From assembly GCA_965203265.1 (NCBI GenBank), contig CBDBBV010000002.1:372001-436000 (forward strand): 64,000 bases of DNA, written 5' to 3'. Position 1 is the first letter of the stretch; every line of letters starts with the position of its first letter. Source of the stretch: JAHRAW01 sp965203265 (lineage in GTDB: Bacteria > Pseudomonadota > Gammaproteobacteria > Arenicellales > Poriferihabitantaceae). Shown one piece after another: positions 53,001 through 61,369 of the stretch. A program made the translations under genes and the position numbers. Under the pieces are notes generated by a model. It did no database searches. It was not told where the DNA came from and saw only the letters and a program-made list of their open reading frames with translations.

Positions 53001-53537
53001 GCCGATCTGAGCGAGGCGCTCGACACCCTGCGCGGCGTGATGCAGCGAATCGACCGCGAGACCCGCACCAGATTCAAGCAGACCTTCGAGCGGCTCAATG
53101 TGGGATTCAACGAATTCTTCCCCCAACTGTTCGGCGGCGGCCGCGCCGAACTGCAACTGACCGGCGACGACCTGCTGACCACCGGCGTGGTGGTCATGGC
53201 GCGCCCGCCGGGCAAACGCAACAGTCACATTCACCTGCTGTCCGGCGGCGAAAAAGCCCTGACCGCGGTTGCCCTGCTGTTCGCGCTGTTTCAGCTCAAT
53301 CCCGCGCCGTTCTGCCTGTTGGACGAGGTGGACGCGCCGCTCGATGACGCCAATGTGGCGCGCTATTGCCACACCCTGAAAACCATGGTGGGCGCCAGCC
53401 AGATGATCGTGGTCACGCACAACAAGATCACCATGGAGGCGGCGGATGTGTTGCTGGGTGTTACAATGGGCGAGCCCGGCGTTTCCCGGCTGGTATCGGT
53501 GGATATCGAGCAGGCGGCGGAGATGGCGGCCAGCTGA
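50016..53537 (+). CDS. smc: Chromosome segregation ATPase SMC
   Basis: The 1173-residue protein has the SMC plan: an N-terminal head with Walker A GPNGCGKSN (residues 31-39), a long coiled coil, a hinge at about 500-650, a second coiled coil, and a C-terminal head with LSGGEKALTAVALLFA and Walker B FCLLDEVDAPLDDANV. The ATG at 50016 gives the canonical MRLAKLQVSGFKSFVDPT start. It lies upstream of zipA and ligA, a conserved gammaproteobacterial order. SMC (rather than MukB) is used here for chromosome compaction. Confidence 0.96.
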   Translation: MRLAKLQVSGFKSFVDPTDIRLPANVVAVVGPNGCGKSNIIDAVRWVMGETSAKTLRGDQMADVIFAGSSSRKPVGKAAVELVFDNSDGTIGGNFAGFAEISVKRTLSRDGHSNYYINGIRTRRKDVLDLFRGTGLGPRSYSIIEQGMVSRIVEARPDDLRLFVEEAAGTSKYKERRRETESRIAHTRENLARVADIREQLDKQLRRLKRQASAAKRYRKLKEEQRLVDGQLLALGLLALEDKLAQQDRLSAQCETRLDAALTAQRESETEIEQLRQQHDQTRERHNRVQRQHDNLGAEITNAEQRIEHLKETRRRRGAEAERLRASRAECQRQIESDQSRLDQLQDEQSALTPEMQESEGLRRQAEAQLAQAESAVETWQAEWEAFTEQSQAPARQQEVQQSRIAQLQRHLERSTEQTARLEEELAGARRTIESLDIEALRAEVAAHDQACERSEGKFHRTEESLQHLIQAVQRKRDEGARLQALQREAQSRLTSLGQIQAAALGGDDQALQDWLLDCGLASQPKLAARISVADGWERAADRLLKDYLGAVCVARLPDDALAERPDCAFALITDGSAQPPSAPAGRTRLLDKVEAGESDLSGFLGGVYVAESLAEAVAMQPDLSRSECVATRDGALVGANWISFVSQSQLDTGVLAREEEINQLQDDLRRQEAEVAAVEGAVAQLQDQQEAQRQEVELQRLALNDLRRQRTELHSALGREEARYLEVEQRIAAFEGELGGLGRHLRTDRDEIATAQGLLQQAAAQQGTLGAKRDALLQQKAGHRNTLARRKDELAEIGEQLHQQALHKQRLEGEIDSIADGIARLQRQCRADDERLAQLSEADDKSAAAESGDPLDEVNLRLQDLLARRGEIEGQLAEAGDAVAQLDDRIAHSDQQRAAQREAVDEAREILERHRLDRQEILVRRDTQMEQIDSRGYHRQTLLADLPQDATVTEWETRSAQLAHKIGRLGAVNLVAIEEFEAESERKEYLDTQHADLSEALDTLRGVMQRIDRETRTRFKQTFERLNVGFNEFFPQLFGGGRAELQLTGDDLLTTGVVVMARPPGKRNSHIHLLSGGEKALTAVALLFALFQLNPAPFCLLDEVDAPLDDANVARYCHTLKTMVGASQMIVVTHNKITMEAADVLLGVTMGEPGVSRLVSVDIEQAAEMAAS

Positions 53538-53613
53538 CGGGCAGCACGGTGCCCGAATCGACCTGTCGTTATCCTATCCCGTGCGCCCAACCGAATCCGC
53601 GTGGTGATATTGC

Positions 53614-54846
53614 GTGACAGCGAATTTGCAGATTGTTCTGGCGGTCATTGGCGTCTTCATCGTGGCCGTGATCTACCTACTGTCCCGATGGCAGGATCGC
53701 AAGCGCTTTCCGTGGAATCGACCCGCCGGATCGGTGGATCGCGCCGCCCGCCGGGACGCCCCGGTACTGGATGATCGCGGCGCGGGCTTCGCCCAGCATG
53801 AAATCCCGCTGTTGAATATACCAACTTCCGCCGACTCGGATGAGACGCCGCTCGGCGAATCCGAGGCGGCAGCGGAACAATCGGATGCTTGGCACGCCGA
53901 AACCGATGAATCGCTCGCGAATGTTTCGCGGCTCGGGAGCGGCGCGCCCGCCTCGTCGAGCCGCCGCGCGCCGGTGCCGTCCAATAGCCACGATGTCGAG
54001 GGATTCGTGCGCCTGAGCCAGATCGATTACTGGGTAAAGATCACCGGCGATCGCGATGTCGGCCGGGAAAGCGTGCTCGCCATCTACCGAGCCGGTGTCG
54101 GAGAATTCACCCGCACCCACAGCATTCACGGCCTCAAGATGCCGGAAAAGGCGTGGCGCGATCTGGAGCAGGAGACGGAGGATTCGCGTTTTGGCGATCT
54201 CGTGGCGACCATACAGCTGGCGGATCGCACTGGCGCCATCAGCAATCTGGAGATGACCCGTTTTTCCGCGCTGGTGTCGCGCTTGTCCGAGGGCACCGGG
54301 CGAGAATTCACCTTCATGACGACCGTGGAAAACGCCTTCGCCCAAGCAGCCGCCATCGCCAAATTCGTAACCCGATTCGATTGCGTGTTCGCGGTAACGG
54401 TTCGCCCCGAGAGCCAGAGCGCCGAGCCGTTTCAAGGCGCGGCGATCGATCGCTGCGCCCTGCAGATGGGCTTGGAGCGAGACGGAGAGCGCTACTACTC
54501 CAGATTCAAAATCGTCGGCAAGAGCCGAGTCAGCCTGTACAGTCTCGCCGACATGAGCGAAACCGGGCAGTTCGATTTCGACGACATGAAGTCGTTCAGC
54601 ACGCGCGACCTGATCTTCTTCACGCGACCGGCGGTCAACCGCTCGCCGGGGGCGGTGTTCGCCGAGATGGTGGATACCGCCAAATCCTTCGCCGCCCGCA
54701 ACAAGGGCGTGGTCAGTCTGCCGGGGTACGACGATTTCACGCAGGAGGGTATCGAGGAGACGCGAAAGTCCATCGAGCAGCTCGCCGAGGAAATGGCGCG
54801 GCTGGGCATCCCGGCGGGCAGCGACGAAGCCGCCAGAATATTTTGA
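53614..54846 (+). CDS. zipA: Cell division protein ZipA
   Basis: The 410-residue protein has an N-terminal membrane anchor (residues about 5-25), an acidic linker rich in Ser, Ala and Glu, and a C-terminal FtsZ-binding domain (about 260-400) with FDCVFAVTVRPE-like strands, SLYSLADMSETGQFD and VFAEMVDTAKSFA. It anchors FtsZ to the inner membrane during division. The start is GTG at 53614. The domain between residues 130 and 250 is longer than in E. coli ZipA. The location between smc and ligA supports the call. Confidence 0.88.
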   Translation: MTANLQIVLAVIGVFIVAVIYLLSRWQDRKRFPWNRPAGSVDRAARRDAPVLDDRGAGFAQHEIPLLNIPTSADSDETPLGESEAAAEQSDAWHAETDESLANVSRLGSGAPASSSRRAPVPSNSHDVEGFVRLSQIDYWVKITGDRDVGRESVLAIYRAGVGEFTRTHSIHGLKMPEKAWRDLEQETEDSRFGDLVATIQLADRTGAISNLEMTRFSALVSRLSEGTGREFTFMTTVENAFAQAAAIAKFVTRFDCVFAVTVRPESQSAEPFQGAAIDRCALQMGLERDGERYYSRFKIVGKSRVSLYSLADMSETGQFDFDDMKSFSTRDLIFFTRPAVNRSPGAVFAEMVDTAKSFAARNKGVVSLPGYDDFTQEGIEETRKSIEQLAEEMARLGIPAGSDEAARIF

Positions 54847-54855
54847 CCGGCGGCG

Positions 54856-56925
54856 GTGAGCAAGGCGCAGGCGCAAATCGCGGCGTTGCGGGAGCAACTG
54901 GAATACCACAACTACCGCTACCACGTGCTGGATGATCCGAAGATCACGGACGGCGAATTCGATCGCCTCCTGAGGCAACTGCAGGAGATGGAAGAAGCCC
55001 ACCCGGAATTCGCCTCGGCGGACTCGCCCACGCAAAAGGTCGGCGGCGCCGTTGCCAAGACCTTCTCCGAGGTGGTGCACGGCGTGCCGATGCACTCGCT
55101 GGCGAATGCCTTTGCCGACGAGCAGATCGAGAGGTTCGACCAGCGCGCGCGCGAACGGGTGGAATTGCAGGATGGCTTGATCGAATATGTCGCCGAAGTG
55201 AAGCTGGACGGCCTCGCGGTCAGTCTGCGTTTCGAGCGCGGCTGGCTGGTGCAGGCCGCCACCCGAGGAGACGGCCGCAGCGGCGAGAACATCACGCACA
55301 ACATGCGCCAAGTGCTCGCCGCTATCGGTGGGGGCGGTGGCGAGGGCGGCAGCGAGGGCGGCGCCACCCACCTGCGCGGTACATCGATTCCCCAAGTGCT
55401 GGAAGTTCGAGGCGAAGTATTCATGCGCAAGGACGACTTCCGCAAACTCAACCAAAACCAACGGGAGCAGGACGCGAAAACCTTCGTCAACCCGCGAAAC
55501 GCCGCCGCCGGCAGTTTGCGCCAACTCGACCCGGCGGTTACCGCCGCGCGCCCCCTGCAACTGTGTTGCTACGCCCTCGGCGAGGTGGTCGGCGCGCCCA
55601 TCCCGCGCACCCACTGGGAGGTGGTCGAGTGGATCGCCCGCCTCGGCCTGCCGGTTTCGTCCCTCGCCCGGCGGGTTGTCGGCGTCGCGGGCTGTCTCGA
55701 ATACTACGCGGAAATGCTGCAGCGGCGCGCCGACCTGCCCTTCGATATAGACGGCGTGGTGTACAAGGTGTCGCGCATGGACTGGCAGGACGCCCTCGGC
55801 CACACCGCGCGGGCGCCGCGTTGGGCGTTGGCGCACAAATTCCCCGCGCAGGAGGAGGAGACGGTGGTGGAGGGCATCGAATTGCAGGTCGGGCGAACCG
55901 GAGCGATCACGCCGGTCGCCCGCCTCAAGCCGGTATTCGTCGGCGGCGCCACCGTGTCCAAGGCCACCTTGCACAACTGGGACGAAATCGCGCGGTTGGA
56001 TGTGCGCATCGGCGACAGCGTGATCGTGCGCCGCGCCGGCGATGTCATCCCCGAAGTGGTCTCGGTCATTGCGGCGAAGCGGCTCAAGGGCGCCCGCAAG
56101 TGCAAATTCCCGCGAAACTGCCCGGTGTGCGCTTCCACCATCGTGCGCGCGCGAGACGGCGTCATCCCCCGTTGCAGCGGCGGACTCCACTGCCCAGCGC
56201 AGCGCAAAGAGAACATCAAGCACTTCGCCAGCCGCGCGGCGATGGATATCGAGGGGCTCGGCGACAAACTGGTGGCGCAACTGATCGATGGCGGGCAGAT
56301 TGCCAATGTGGCCGATTTGTATGACTTGTCGGCGGCGCAGCTCGAGGGGCTGGAGCGGATGGGGGAGAAGTCCGCCACCAACCTGATCGCCGCGCTCGAC
56401 AACAGCAAGCGCACCACCCTGGCGCGCTTCCTCTACGCCCTCGGCATCCCGCTGGTCGGGGTGGCCACGGCGGAAACGTTGGCGGCTCATCTGCCGAGTC
56501 TCGATGGCTTGCTGGCGGCGAGTGAGGAGGCGTTGCAGGAAATTCCCGATGTGGGTCCGGTGGTGGCGGAGAGCATCGTCGCCTTCTTCCGCGAGGTGCA
56601 CAATCGGCAAGTGATCGACAAATTGATCGCCGTGGGCGTGGCGTGGCCGCCGCCGGTGGTGGCGGAGGCGGATGGTGAAACAACCGCCGGCCCGACGGCC
56701 TTCACGGGCAAGACCGTGGTGCTGACCGGCGCGTTGTCCATGCCGCGCGCCGAGGCGAAGCGGATTCTGCAGTCTCTGGGCGCGCGCGTCGTCGGCAGCA
56801 TTTCGAATAAAACCGATTATGTGATAGTCGGGGAAAATGCCGGAGCCAAGGCCGAGCAGGCCGAGGCGCTGCAGGTTACCGTGCTGGACGAGGAGGCGTT
56901 TTTGCGGATGGCGGAAGCGGATTGA
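54856..56925 (+). CDS. ligA: NAD-dependent DNA ligase
   Basis: The 689-residue ligase has the Ia domain, the adenylation domain with the nucleophile Lys116 in VKLDG, the OB fold, a four-Cys zinc finger (CPVC, then CSGGLHC), helix-hairpin-helix repeats and a C-terminal BRCT domain (FTGKTVVLTGALSMPRAEAK). It joins nicks in replication and repair. The start is GTG, nine bases after the zipA stop. A glycine-rich insert (GGGGGEGGSEGG, about residues 157-168) interrupts the adenylation domain and looks like a repeat expansion. Confidence 0.96.
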   Translation: MSKAQAQIAALREQLEYHNYRYHVLDDPKITDGEFDRLLRQLQEMEEAHPEFASADSPTQKVGGAVAKTFSEVVHGVPMHSLANAFADEQIERFDQRARERVELQDGLIEYVAEVKLDGLAVSLRFERGWLVQAATRGDGRSGENITHNMRQVLAAIGGGGGEGGSEGGATHLRGTSIPQVLEVRGEVFMRKDDFRKLNQNQREQDAKTFVNPRNAAAGSLRQLDPAVTAARPLQLCCYALGEVVGAPIPRTHWEVVEWIARLGLPVSSLARRVVGVAGCLEYYAEMLQRRADLPFDIDGVVYKVSRMDWQDALGHTARAPRWALAHKFPAQEEETVVEGIELQVGRTGAITPVARLKPVFVGGATVSKATLHNWDEIARLDVRIGDSVIVRRAGDVIPEVVSVIAAKRLKGARKCKFPRNCPVCASTIVRARDGVIPRCSGGLHCPAQRKENIKHFASRAAMDIEGLGDKLVAQLIDGGQIANVADLYDLSAAQLEGLERMGEKSATNLIAALDNSKRTTLARFLYALGIPLVGVATAETLAAHLPSLDGLLAASEEALQEIPDVGPVVAESIVAFFREVHNRQVIDKLIAVGVAWPPPVVAEADGETTAGPTAFTGKTVVLTGALSMPRAEAKRILQSLGARVVGSISNKTDYVIVGENAGAKAEQAEALQVTVLDEEAFLRMAEAD

Positions 56926-56943
56926 TGCGCCCGTGAGTGCCTC

Positions 56944-57237
56944 GTGAAAGTGAAAAGGCCGATCATTCATTTCTACCACAAGAGCGGCTGCCACCTGTGC
57001 AAATACATGGCGCGCGGGTTGCGCGAGTTGCAGCGGGAATTGGGCGCGGGCGTGTTCGAGGTGGTCGCGCGCGACATCGAGGACGATGAACGCTGGCGTC
57101 GGAGATACCGCCTGTCCGTGCCGCTGCTGGTGATGGGGAAGCGGGAAATCTGCCGCTATTTCTTCGACAAGGAATCTCTCAAGGCGGCGCTGGCAGATGC
57201 AGATGCGGACGCGAGCGAGGGCGCGGGCGAGAGGTGA
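56944..57237 (+). CDS. Glutaredoxin/thioredoxin-like protein (DUF836 type)
   Basis: This 97-residue protein has a CxxC redox motif (CHLCK) after the first strand, then ELQRELGAGVFEVVARDIEDDERWRRRYRLSVPLLV with a cis-Pro-like site, typical of the DUF836 family. The C-terminal tail is a repetitive Ala/Asp stretch (ADADADAS), absent from the family core. The start is GTG, and the end overlaps the AlkB-like gene by four bases. Its redox partner is unknown. Confidence 0.85.
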   Translation: MKVKRPIIHFYHKSGCHLCKYMARGLRELQRELGAGVFEVVARDIEDDERWRRRYRLSVPLLVMGKREICRYFFDKESLKAALADADADASEGAGER

Positions 57238-57821
57238 AGTGCGCGATTCCGTTGGTCGATGGGGAGTGCTATCTGGTCGAGCGCTTTCTCGACAATGCGC
57301 AAGCCGACCGGTTTTTCCATCTCATCGGGCAAGGGGCGCGTTGGCGGCAGCCACGGTTGAAGCTGTTCGGCAAGTCGGTTCGTTCCCCCCGTCTGGCGGC
57401 GTGGTACGGCGACCCGCAGGCGATCTATGCCTATTCCGGGGTGGTGAACGAACCCCTGCCCTGGTTCGACGCCCTCGCGCAACTGCGCCGCCGAGTCGAG
57501 GCGCATACCGGTAGCCGATTCAACAGCGTCCTGCTCAACCTGTATCGCAACGGCGACGATGCCATGGGCTGGCATTCGGACGACGAGGCCGAGCTCGACC
57601 GCACTGCGGTGATCGCCTCGCTCAGCCTCGGCGCCACCCGGCGTTTCGTCATGCGGCACAAACGGCGAAAGGATCTCGATTCCGTGCAAATCCCGTTGCG
57701 CCACGGTTCATTGCTGGTGATGGCGGGCGAAACCCAGCGCCACTGGCGCCACGCCGTGCCGCGCACGAAACGGCCGGTCGGCGCACGCATCAATCTCACC
57801 TTCCGGCGGGTTGGCGGATAG
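57234..57821 (+). CDS. AlkB-like 2-oxoglutarate/Fe(II)-dependent dioxygenase
   Basis: The 195-residue protein has the iron ligands His114, Asp116 and His173 (WHSDDE and HWRHAVP) and the 2-oxoglutarate-binding Arg185 and Arg191 (RINLTFR). Features such as YSG, NSVLLNLYRNGDDAMGWHSD and RHGSLLVM place it with AlkB homologues that reverse DNA or RNA alkylation. In this organism such repair could protect against alkylating by-products of methylated amines, but that is speculation. Start GTG 57234 overlaps the previous stop. Confidence 0.88.
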   Translation: MKCAIPLVDGECYLVERFLDNAQADRFFHLIGQGARWRQPRLKLFGKSVRSPRLAAWYGDPQAIYAYSGVVNEPLPWFDALAQLRRRVEAHTGSRFNSVLLNLYRNGDDAMGWHSDDEAELDRTAVIASLSLGATRRFVMRHKRRKDLDSVQIPLRHGSLLVMAGETQRHWRHAVPRTKRPVGARINLTFRRVGG

Positions 57822-57839
57822 CGAAGAGGATCGCCCGCG

Positions 57840-58613
57840 TTATTTTTCCACGAACGCGCGTTCCACCACATACTCGCGAAAGTCGCTCTTGCGGGTTTCA
57901 CGAAAGCCTTTTTCGTCGAGGATGGCGGAGAGACTGTTGAGCATACCGGGGCTGCCGCACAGCATGAAGCGATCTTCCTCGGTACTGAGCGGCGGCAGGC
58001 CGGTATCCTGCATCAGCCTTCCGCTCTCGATGAGTTCGGTGATCCGCCCGTAGTTGCGAAACGGTTCGCGCGTTACCGCCGGATAGTAGATCAGTTTCTC
58101 GCGCACGCTGTCGCCGAAGTACTCGTTGTTGTGCAGCTCTCTGGTGATCAGGTTCTGATAGGTCAATTCGTTGATGAAGCGGCAGCCGTGCACCAGCACC
58201 ACCGTTTCGAAATTCTCGTATACATCCGGATCCTTGATGACCGATAGGAAGGGCGCGAGGCCGGTGCCGGTGCTCAGCAGATACAGGCGCTTGCCCGGAC
58301 GCAGATGATCCCACAACAAGGTGCCGGTCGGTTTCTTGCTGACCAGCAGTTTGTCGCCCACCTGAATGTGCTGCAGCCGCGAGGTGAATGCGCCGTCCTG
58401 CACCTTGATGCTGTAGAACTCGAGATGGTCTTCGTAGTGGGAGCTGGCCATGCTGTAGGCGCGCATCAGCGGCTTGCCGTCCACCTCCAATCCGATCATG
58501 GCGAACTCGCCGTTGCGGAAGCGCAGGGAGGGGTCGCGCGTGGTCTTGATGGTGAACAGTTTGTCCGACCAGTGGTGGACTTCGATGACGGTTTCGGTGT
58601 GCGCCTGGGCCAT
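57840..58613 (-). CDS. fpr: Ferredoxin--NADP reductase
   Basis: The 257-residue flavoprotein has the FAD-binding RAYSMAS motif near residue 51, TGTLLWDHLRPGKRLYLLSTGTGLAPFLSV (NADP-binding GTGLAPF), CGSPGMLN and the C-terminal VERAFVEK. This matches the bacterial Fpr type, which supplies reduced ferredoxin or flavodoxin. It is convergent with the AlkB-like gene and divergent from the thioesterase. Confidence 0.93.
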   Translation of the reverse strand: MAQAHTETVIEVHHWSDKLFTIKTTRDPSLRFRNGEFAMIGLEVDGKPLMRAYSMASSHYEDHLEFYSIKVQDGAFTSRLQHIQVGDKLLVSKKPTGTLLWDHLRPGKRLYLLSTGTGLAPFLSVIKDPDVYENFETVVLVHGCRFINELTYQNLITRELHNNEYFGDSVREKLIYYPAVTREPFRNYGRITELIESGRLMQDTGLPPLSTEEDRFMLCGSPGMLNSLSAILDEKGFRETRKSDFREYVVERAFVEK

Positions 58614-58829
58614 TTGGGCGGTGGGTGCTCGGTCAGCAACGCAAACGGGTTATCGTGGGTATGGGGCGCAAGCCGCCCCGCGTCGGTCGGCAAGTTTGCC
58701 CCACTCGGGCGCATTTGGCTACCCGCGGCGGTGAAATGATTTTCCAAAGAAAGCGGCTGCGGCGGTACAATTTCACACGCCGACCACTTTGCATGAAACT
58801 TCCTTACAGCCCCCCTCACAGACGATCTT

Positions 58830-59297
58830 ATGCACGCCGCCATGACCCCGCTGAAACTGCATCGCGAAACGCTACAGGCGCACTGGCTGGACGGCTATGG
58901 CCACTTGAACGAAGCGTATTATCTCGTGCCGTTCAGCAATGCCACTTGGATCATGCAGGATCATTTCGCCATCGGCATCGAATACTTCAAGCGCACCGGC
59001 TGCGCCCTGTACACAGTGGAGACCCATCTGCGCTACCTCAAGGAAGTGCGCGCGCCGGCGGAACTGGCGGTGGAAACTCTCATCCTCGACAGCGACGCCA
59101 AGCGCATCCGCTTCGCCCATCTGCTGATGGTCGACGGCGAACTGCGCGCCACCGGCGAATTCCTGACGCTGCATTACGACACCGGAGCCGGGCGAACCAC
59201 GGCGTTGCCCGAGCGGGTTCGGGCGGCATTGCAACAGGCGAAAATCGCCGAGTTGCCGGATTGGGCCGGCCGCCGCATCGGTTTCGAGCGGGGCTGA
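58830..59297 (+). CDS. Thioesterase resembling betainyl-CoA thioesterase
   Basis: The 155-residue hot-dog protein has the motif HWLDGYGHLNEAYYLVPFSNATWIMQDHFAIG, then YTVETHLRYLKEVRAPAEL and ATGEFLTLHYD. I know this version of the 4-hydroxybenzoyl-CoA thioesterase fold from enzymes acting on betainyl-CoA in carnitine breakdown. It stands alone and no carnitine genes are in the window. A second ATG at 58842 is possible. Other short-chain acyl-CoAs remain possible substrates. Confidence 0.75.
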   Translation: MHAAMTPLKLHRETLQAHWLDGYGHLNEAYYLVPFSNATWIMQDHFAIGIEYFKRTGCALYTVETHLRYLKEVRAPAELAVETLILDSDAKRIRFAHLLMVDGELRATGEFLTLHYDTGAGRTTALPERVRAALQQAKIAELPDWAGRRIGFERG

Positions 59298-59323
59298 GGG
59301 ACTGAGCGCGCCGCGACGGCTCG

Positions 59324-60172
59324 TCAAGGCTTTTCGCCGCGTCGCAATCTCGCTTCGATATCGTCCAAACAGGGAATGAGGTCGGCCACGCTGTCGATCA
59401 CATAGTGGGCGCCGCATTGGTACATGGCCGGGTAGACGCGCGCCCGGTGTTTTTGTTTCTCCGCCTCGGGCAAGGCACTCCACTGCGCCAGCGGCATCCC
59501 CACTTCATTGCCGGAGGCGGCCACACCGATGGCCCAACAGCCGGCGTTCAATCCTTCCTCGATGCCGCTCGGAGTGTCGTCGATCTTCACCGCCGATTGC
59601 ACCGGCGAAATATCCAGTTCCAGCAGATTGCGCAGCACCATCTGTGGGGAGGGGCGGCCACGTTCGACATCGTCGGCGCCGACAATGGCATCGGGAACAT
59701 AGTTCTGTTTTTCCGCCGCGGCGCGGATGATCGCCAACATGCCCGACAGATAGCCGGTAGTGGAGCCGATCCGATACCCCCGGCGGCGGCACTCGGCGAC
59801 CACTTCGCGGGTGCCCGGTATGAGTTGCGCGTATTCCTCCAAGCAGGCTTCCTGCAGCGGCACGAAATCGTCGAACATGCGCGCCACATCCGCCTCGCAC
59901 GGTTCGGCGCCGTGGGCTTTCACCCAGCGCCGACGCACCTCGGGAATTTCGCAGATCAGGCCGATGTGGACTTTTTTGTGCGTGCCCATGGGCCGGCGTG
60001 CTTCCTCGATGCTGATGGGCACGCCGGCTCGCTCGAACACCTGACGAAAAACCATCGCGGGCGCCATGCAGCCGAAATCCATGATGGTGCCGGCCCAGTC
60101 GCAGATGACGCAACGCAACGAGCCGCGGTAGGCGCGGGTGTAGGTGAATTCGCGTTCGTCGGTGAAGTGCAT
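59324..60172 (-). CDS. phnX: Phosphonoacetaldehyde hydrolase
   Basis: This 282-residue HAD-family enzyme cleaves phosphonoacetaldehyde to acetaldehyde and phosphate, the second step of 2-aminoethylphosphonate use. The nucleophile Asp25 lies in CDWAGT, the Schiff-base Lys66 in MGTHKK, and VKIDDTPSGIEEGLNAG is the HAD motif with acidic residues. No phnW transaminase is nearby. The ATG lies only five bases after the 3' end of the co-directional tRNA-Arg gene, leaving no room for a normal ribosome site. Confidence 0.9.
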   Translation of the reverse strand: MHFTDEREFTYTRAYRGSLRCVICDWAGTIMDFGCMAPAMVFRQVFERAGVPISIEEARRPMGTHKKVHIGLICEIPEVRRRWVKAHGAEPCEADVARMFDDFVPLQEACLEEYAQLIPGTREVVAECRRRGYRIGSTTGYLSGMLAIIRAAAEKQNYVPDAIVGADDVERGRPSPQMVLRNLLELDISPVQSAVKIDDTPSGIEEGLNAGCWAIGVAASGNEVGMPLAQWSALPEAEKQKHRARVYPAMYQCGAHYVIDSVADLIPCLDDIEARLRRGEKP

Positions 60173-60177
60173 GATGC

Positions 60178-60254
60178 TGGCGCCCCAGAGAGGATTCGAA
60201 CCTCCGACCTGCCGCTTAGGAGGCGGCCGCTCTATCCGACTGAGCTACCGGGGC
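60178..60254 (-). tRNA. tRNA-Arg (anticodon CCT)
   Basis: This 77-nt tRNA on the minus strand has an encoded CCA. The acceptor GCCCCGG pairs with CTGGGGC, the D arm is AGCTCAGTCGGATAGAGC, and the anticodon stem CCGCC/GGCGG-like arm holds loop CTCCTAA with anticodon CCT. The T loop is TTCGAAT. It lies directly upstream of phnX, on the same strand. Confidence 0.95.
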
Positions 60255-60368
60255 CATTCGGGATGGGGAGGGGGAGGGGGTGTGTTTGCGAAACGCATCA
60301 TCCATCGAATTCGACTGGCATCAGGTATCAGCTATCAGCTATCGAAAGCCACGAGATGGCGCGCCCGT

Positions 60369-61262
60369 TCAGGTAGCCGAGGCCGCCGCGATGGTTGCGA
60401 TGGACTCGTCCAACATGGCGGTGAATTCCCCGTCGCTCTGATTCACCGACAAGCCCTCGGTCAATGCTCGGGAAAAACTCGCCACCATGCCGTTGTTTTC
60501 CGTCAGGCGTCGGCAGGCTTCCTCCCGGCTGTACCCCCCCGACAATGCAGCCACCTTGAGGCAGTTCGGATGAGCGACAAACTCCTCGTAGAAGTTGGCC
60601 GCCTCCGGCAGCGTCAGTTTCAGCATGACCATATCGCCCTCGTCGAGGTCTGCCAGATGCGCGCCGATTTCCATCTTGAGCAGGTGTTCCGCCTCGGCCT
60701 TGTCCGCGGCGTGGATGTCCACCTCGGGTTCGATGATGGGGATCAGGCCGTGGCGCAGTATGATCTTGCCCGTGTCGAATTGCTGGGCGACCACCGCCGC
60801 GATCCCGCGAATATCGGCGCATTTGATCACCGAGCGCATTTTCGTGCCGAAGATGCCGTTGGCCACCGCCTTCTCCAGCAAGTCTTCGAGTTGCTCCATC
60901 TGCTTCATCCGCTGCACGCCGTCGGCCTCGTCCGCCAGCCCCTTGTCCACCTTGAGGATGGGCACGATGTTCTTCTCCTCCCACAGATAGCGCGCCGTCG
61001 GCTTGCTCGCCACCGCGCGATCCATGGTGTCCTCGAACAGGATGGCGGCGAGAATCCGATCGCCGCCGAATGCCTCGTCGGTGATGATGCGGGTGCGCAT
61101 TTCGTGGACTTTGGCGAACATTTCCGCCTCGTCGCGATAGGCGCTCGGCTCGACTCCATACAGGCTCAATGCCTTGGGCGTACTGCCGCCGCTCTGGTCG
61201 AGGGCGGCGATGAAGCCGGCGGAACGTTTGATTTTGTCGAGTTGCTGGGCGGATGTGGTCAT
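60369..61262 (-). CDS. Class I fructose-bisphosphate aldolase
   Basis: The 297-residue protein matches bacterial class I aldolases: AALDQSGGSTPKAL at the N-terminus, ILFEDTMDR, ILKVDKGL with an active-site-region Lys, LRHGLIPIIEPEV and ALSGGYSREEA. It forms a Schiff base rather than using zinc. Its role is in glycolysis, gluconeogenesis or, in an autotroph, the Calvin cycle. The ATG at 61262 gives the family start MTTSAQQLDKI. It follows the DUF3800 gene on the same strand and precedes tRNA-Arg. Confidence 0.9.
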   Translation of the reverse strand: MTTSAQQLDKIKRSAGFIAALDQSGGSTPKALSLYGVEPSAYRDEAEMFAKVHEMRTRIITDEAFGGDRILAAILFEDTMDRAVASKPTARYLWEEKNIVPILKVDKGLADEADGVQRMKQMEQLEDLLEKAVANGIFGTKMRSVIKCADIRGIAAVVAQQFDTGKIILRHGLIPIIEPEVDIHAADKAEAEHLLKMEIGAHLADLDEGDMVMLKLTLPEAANFYEEFVAHPNCLKVAALSGGYSREEACRRLTENNGMVASFSRALTEGLSVNQSDGEFTAMLDESIATIAAASAT

Positions 61263-61369
61263 GGTTGGTACCGGTGTGTGAATGCCCGCTATTGTCCCGA
61301 AAAATCGCCGTTTTGACAAGTTGCGGACACCGGTGGCGGTTACGGGTTACGCAGTACGCGCGCTTTCGA

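Noticed and set aside
53677..56994. 1105-codon minus-strand frame opposite zipA and ligA
   Set aside because: It spans two real genes and their spacer; composition is that of an antisense shadow (His, Arg and Gly rich).
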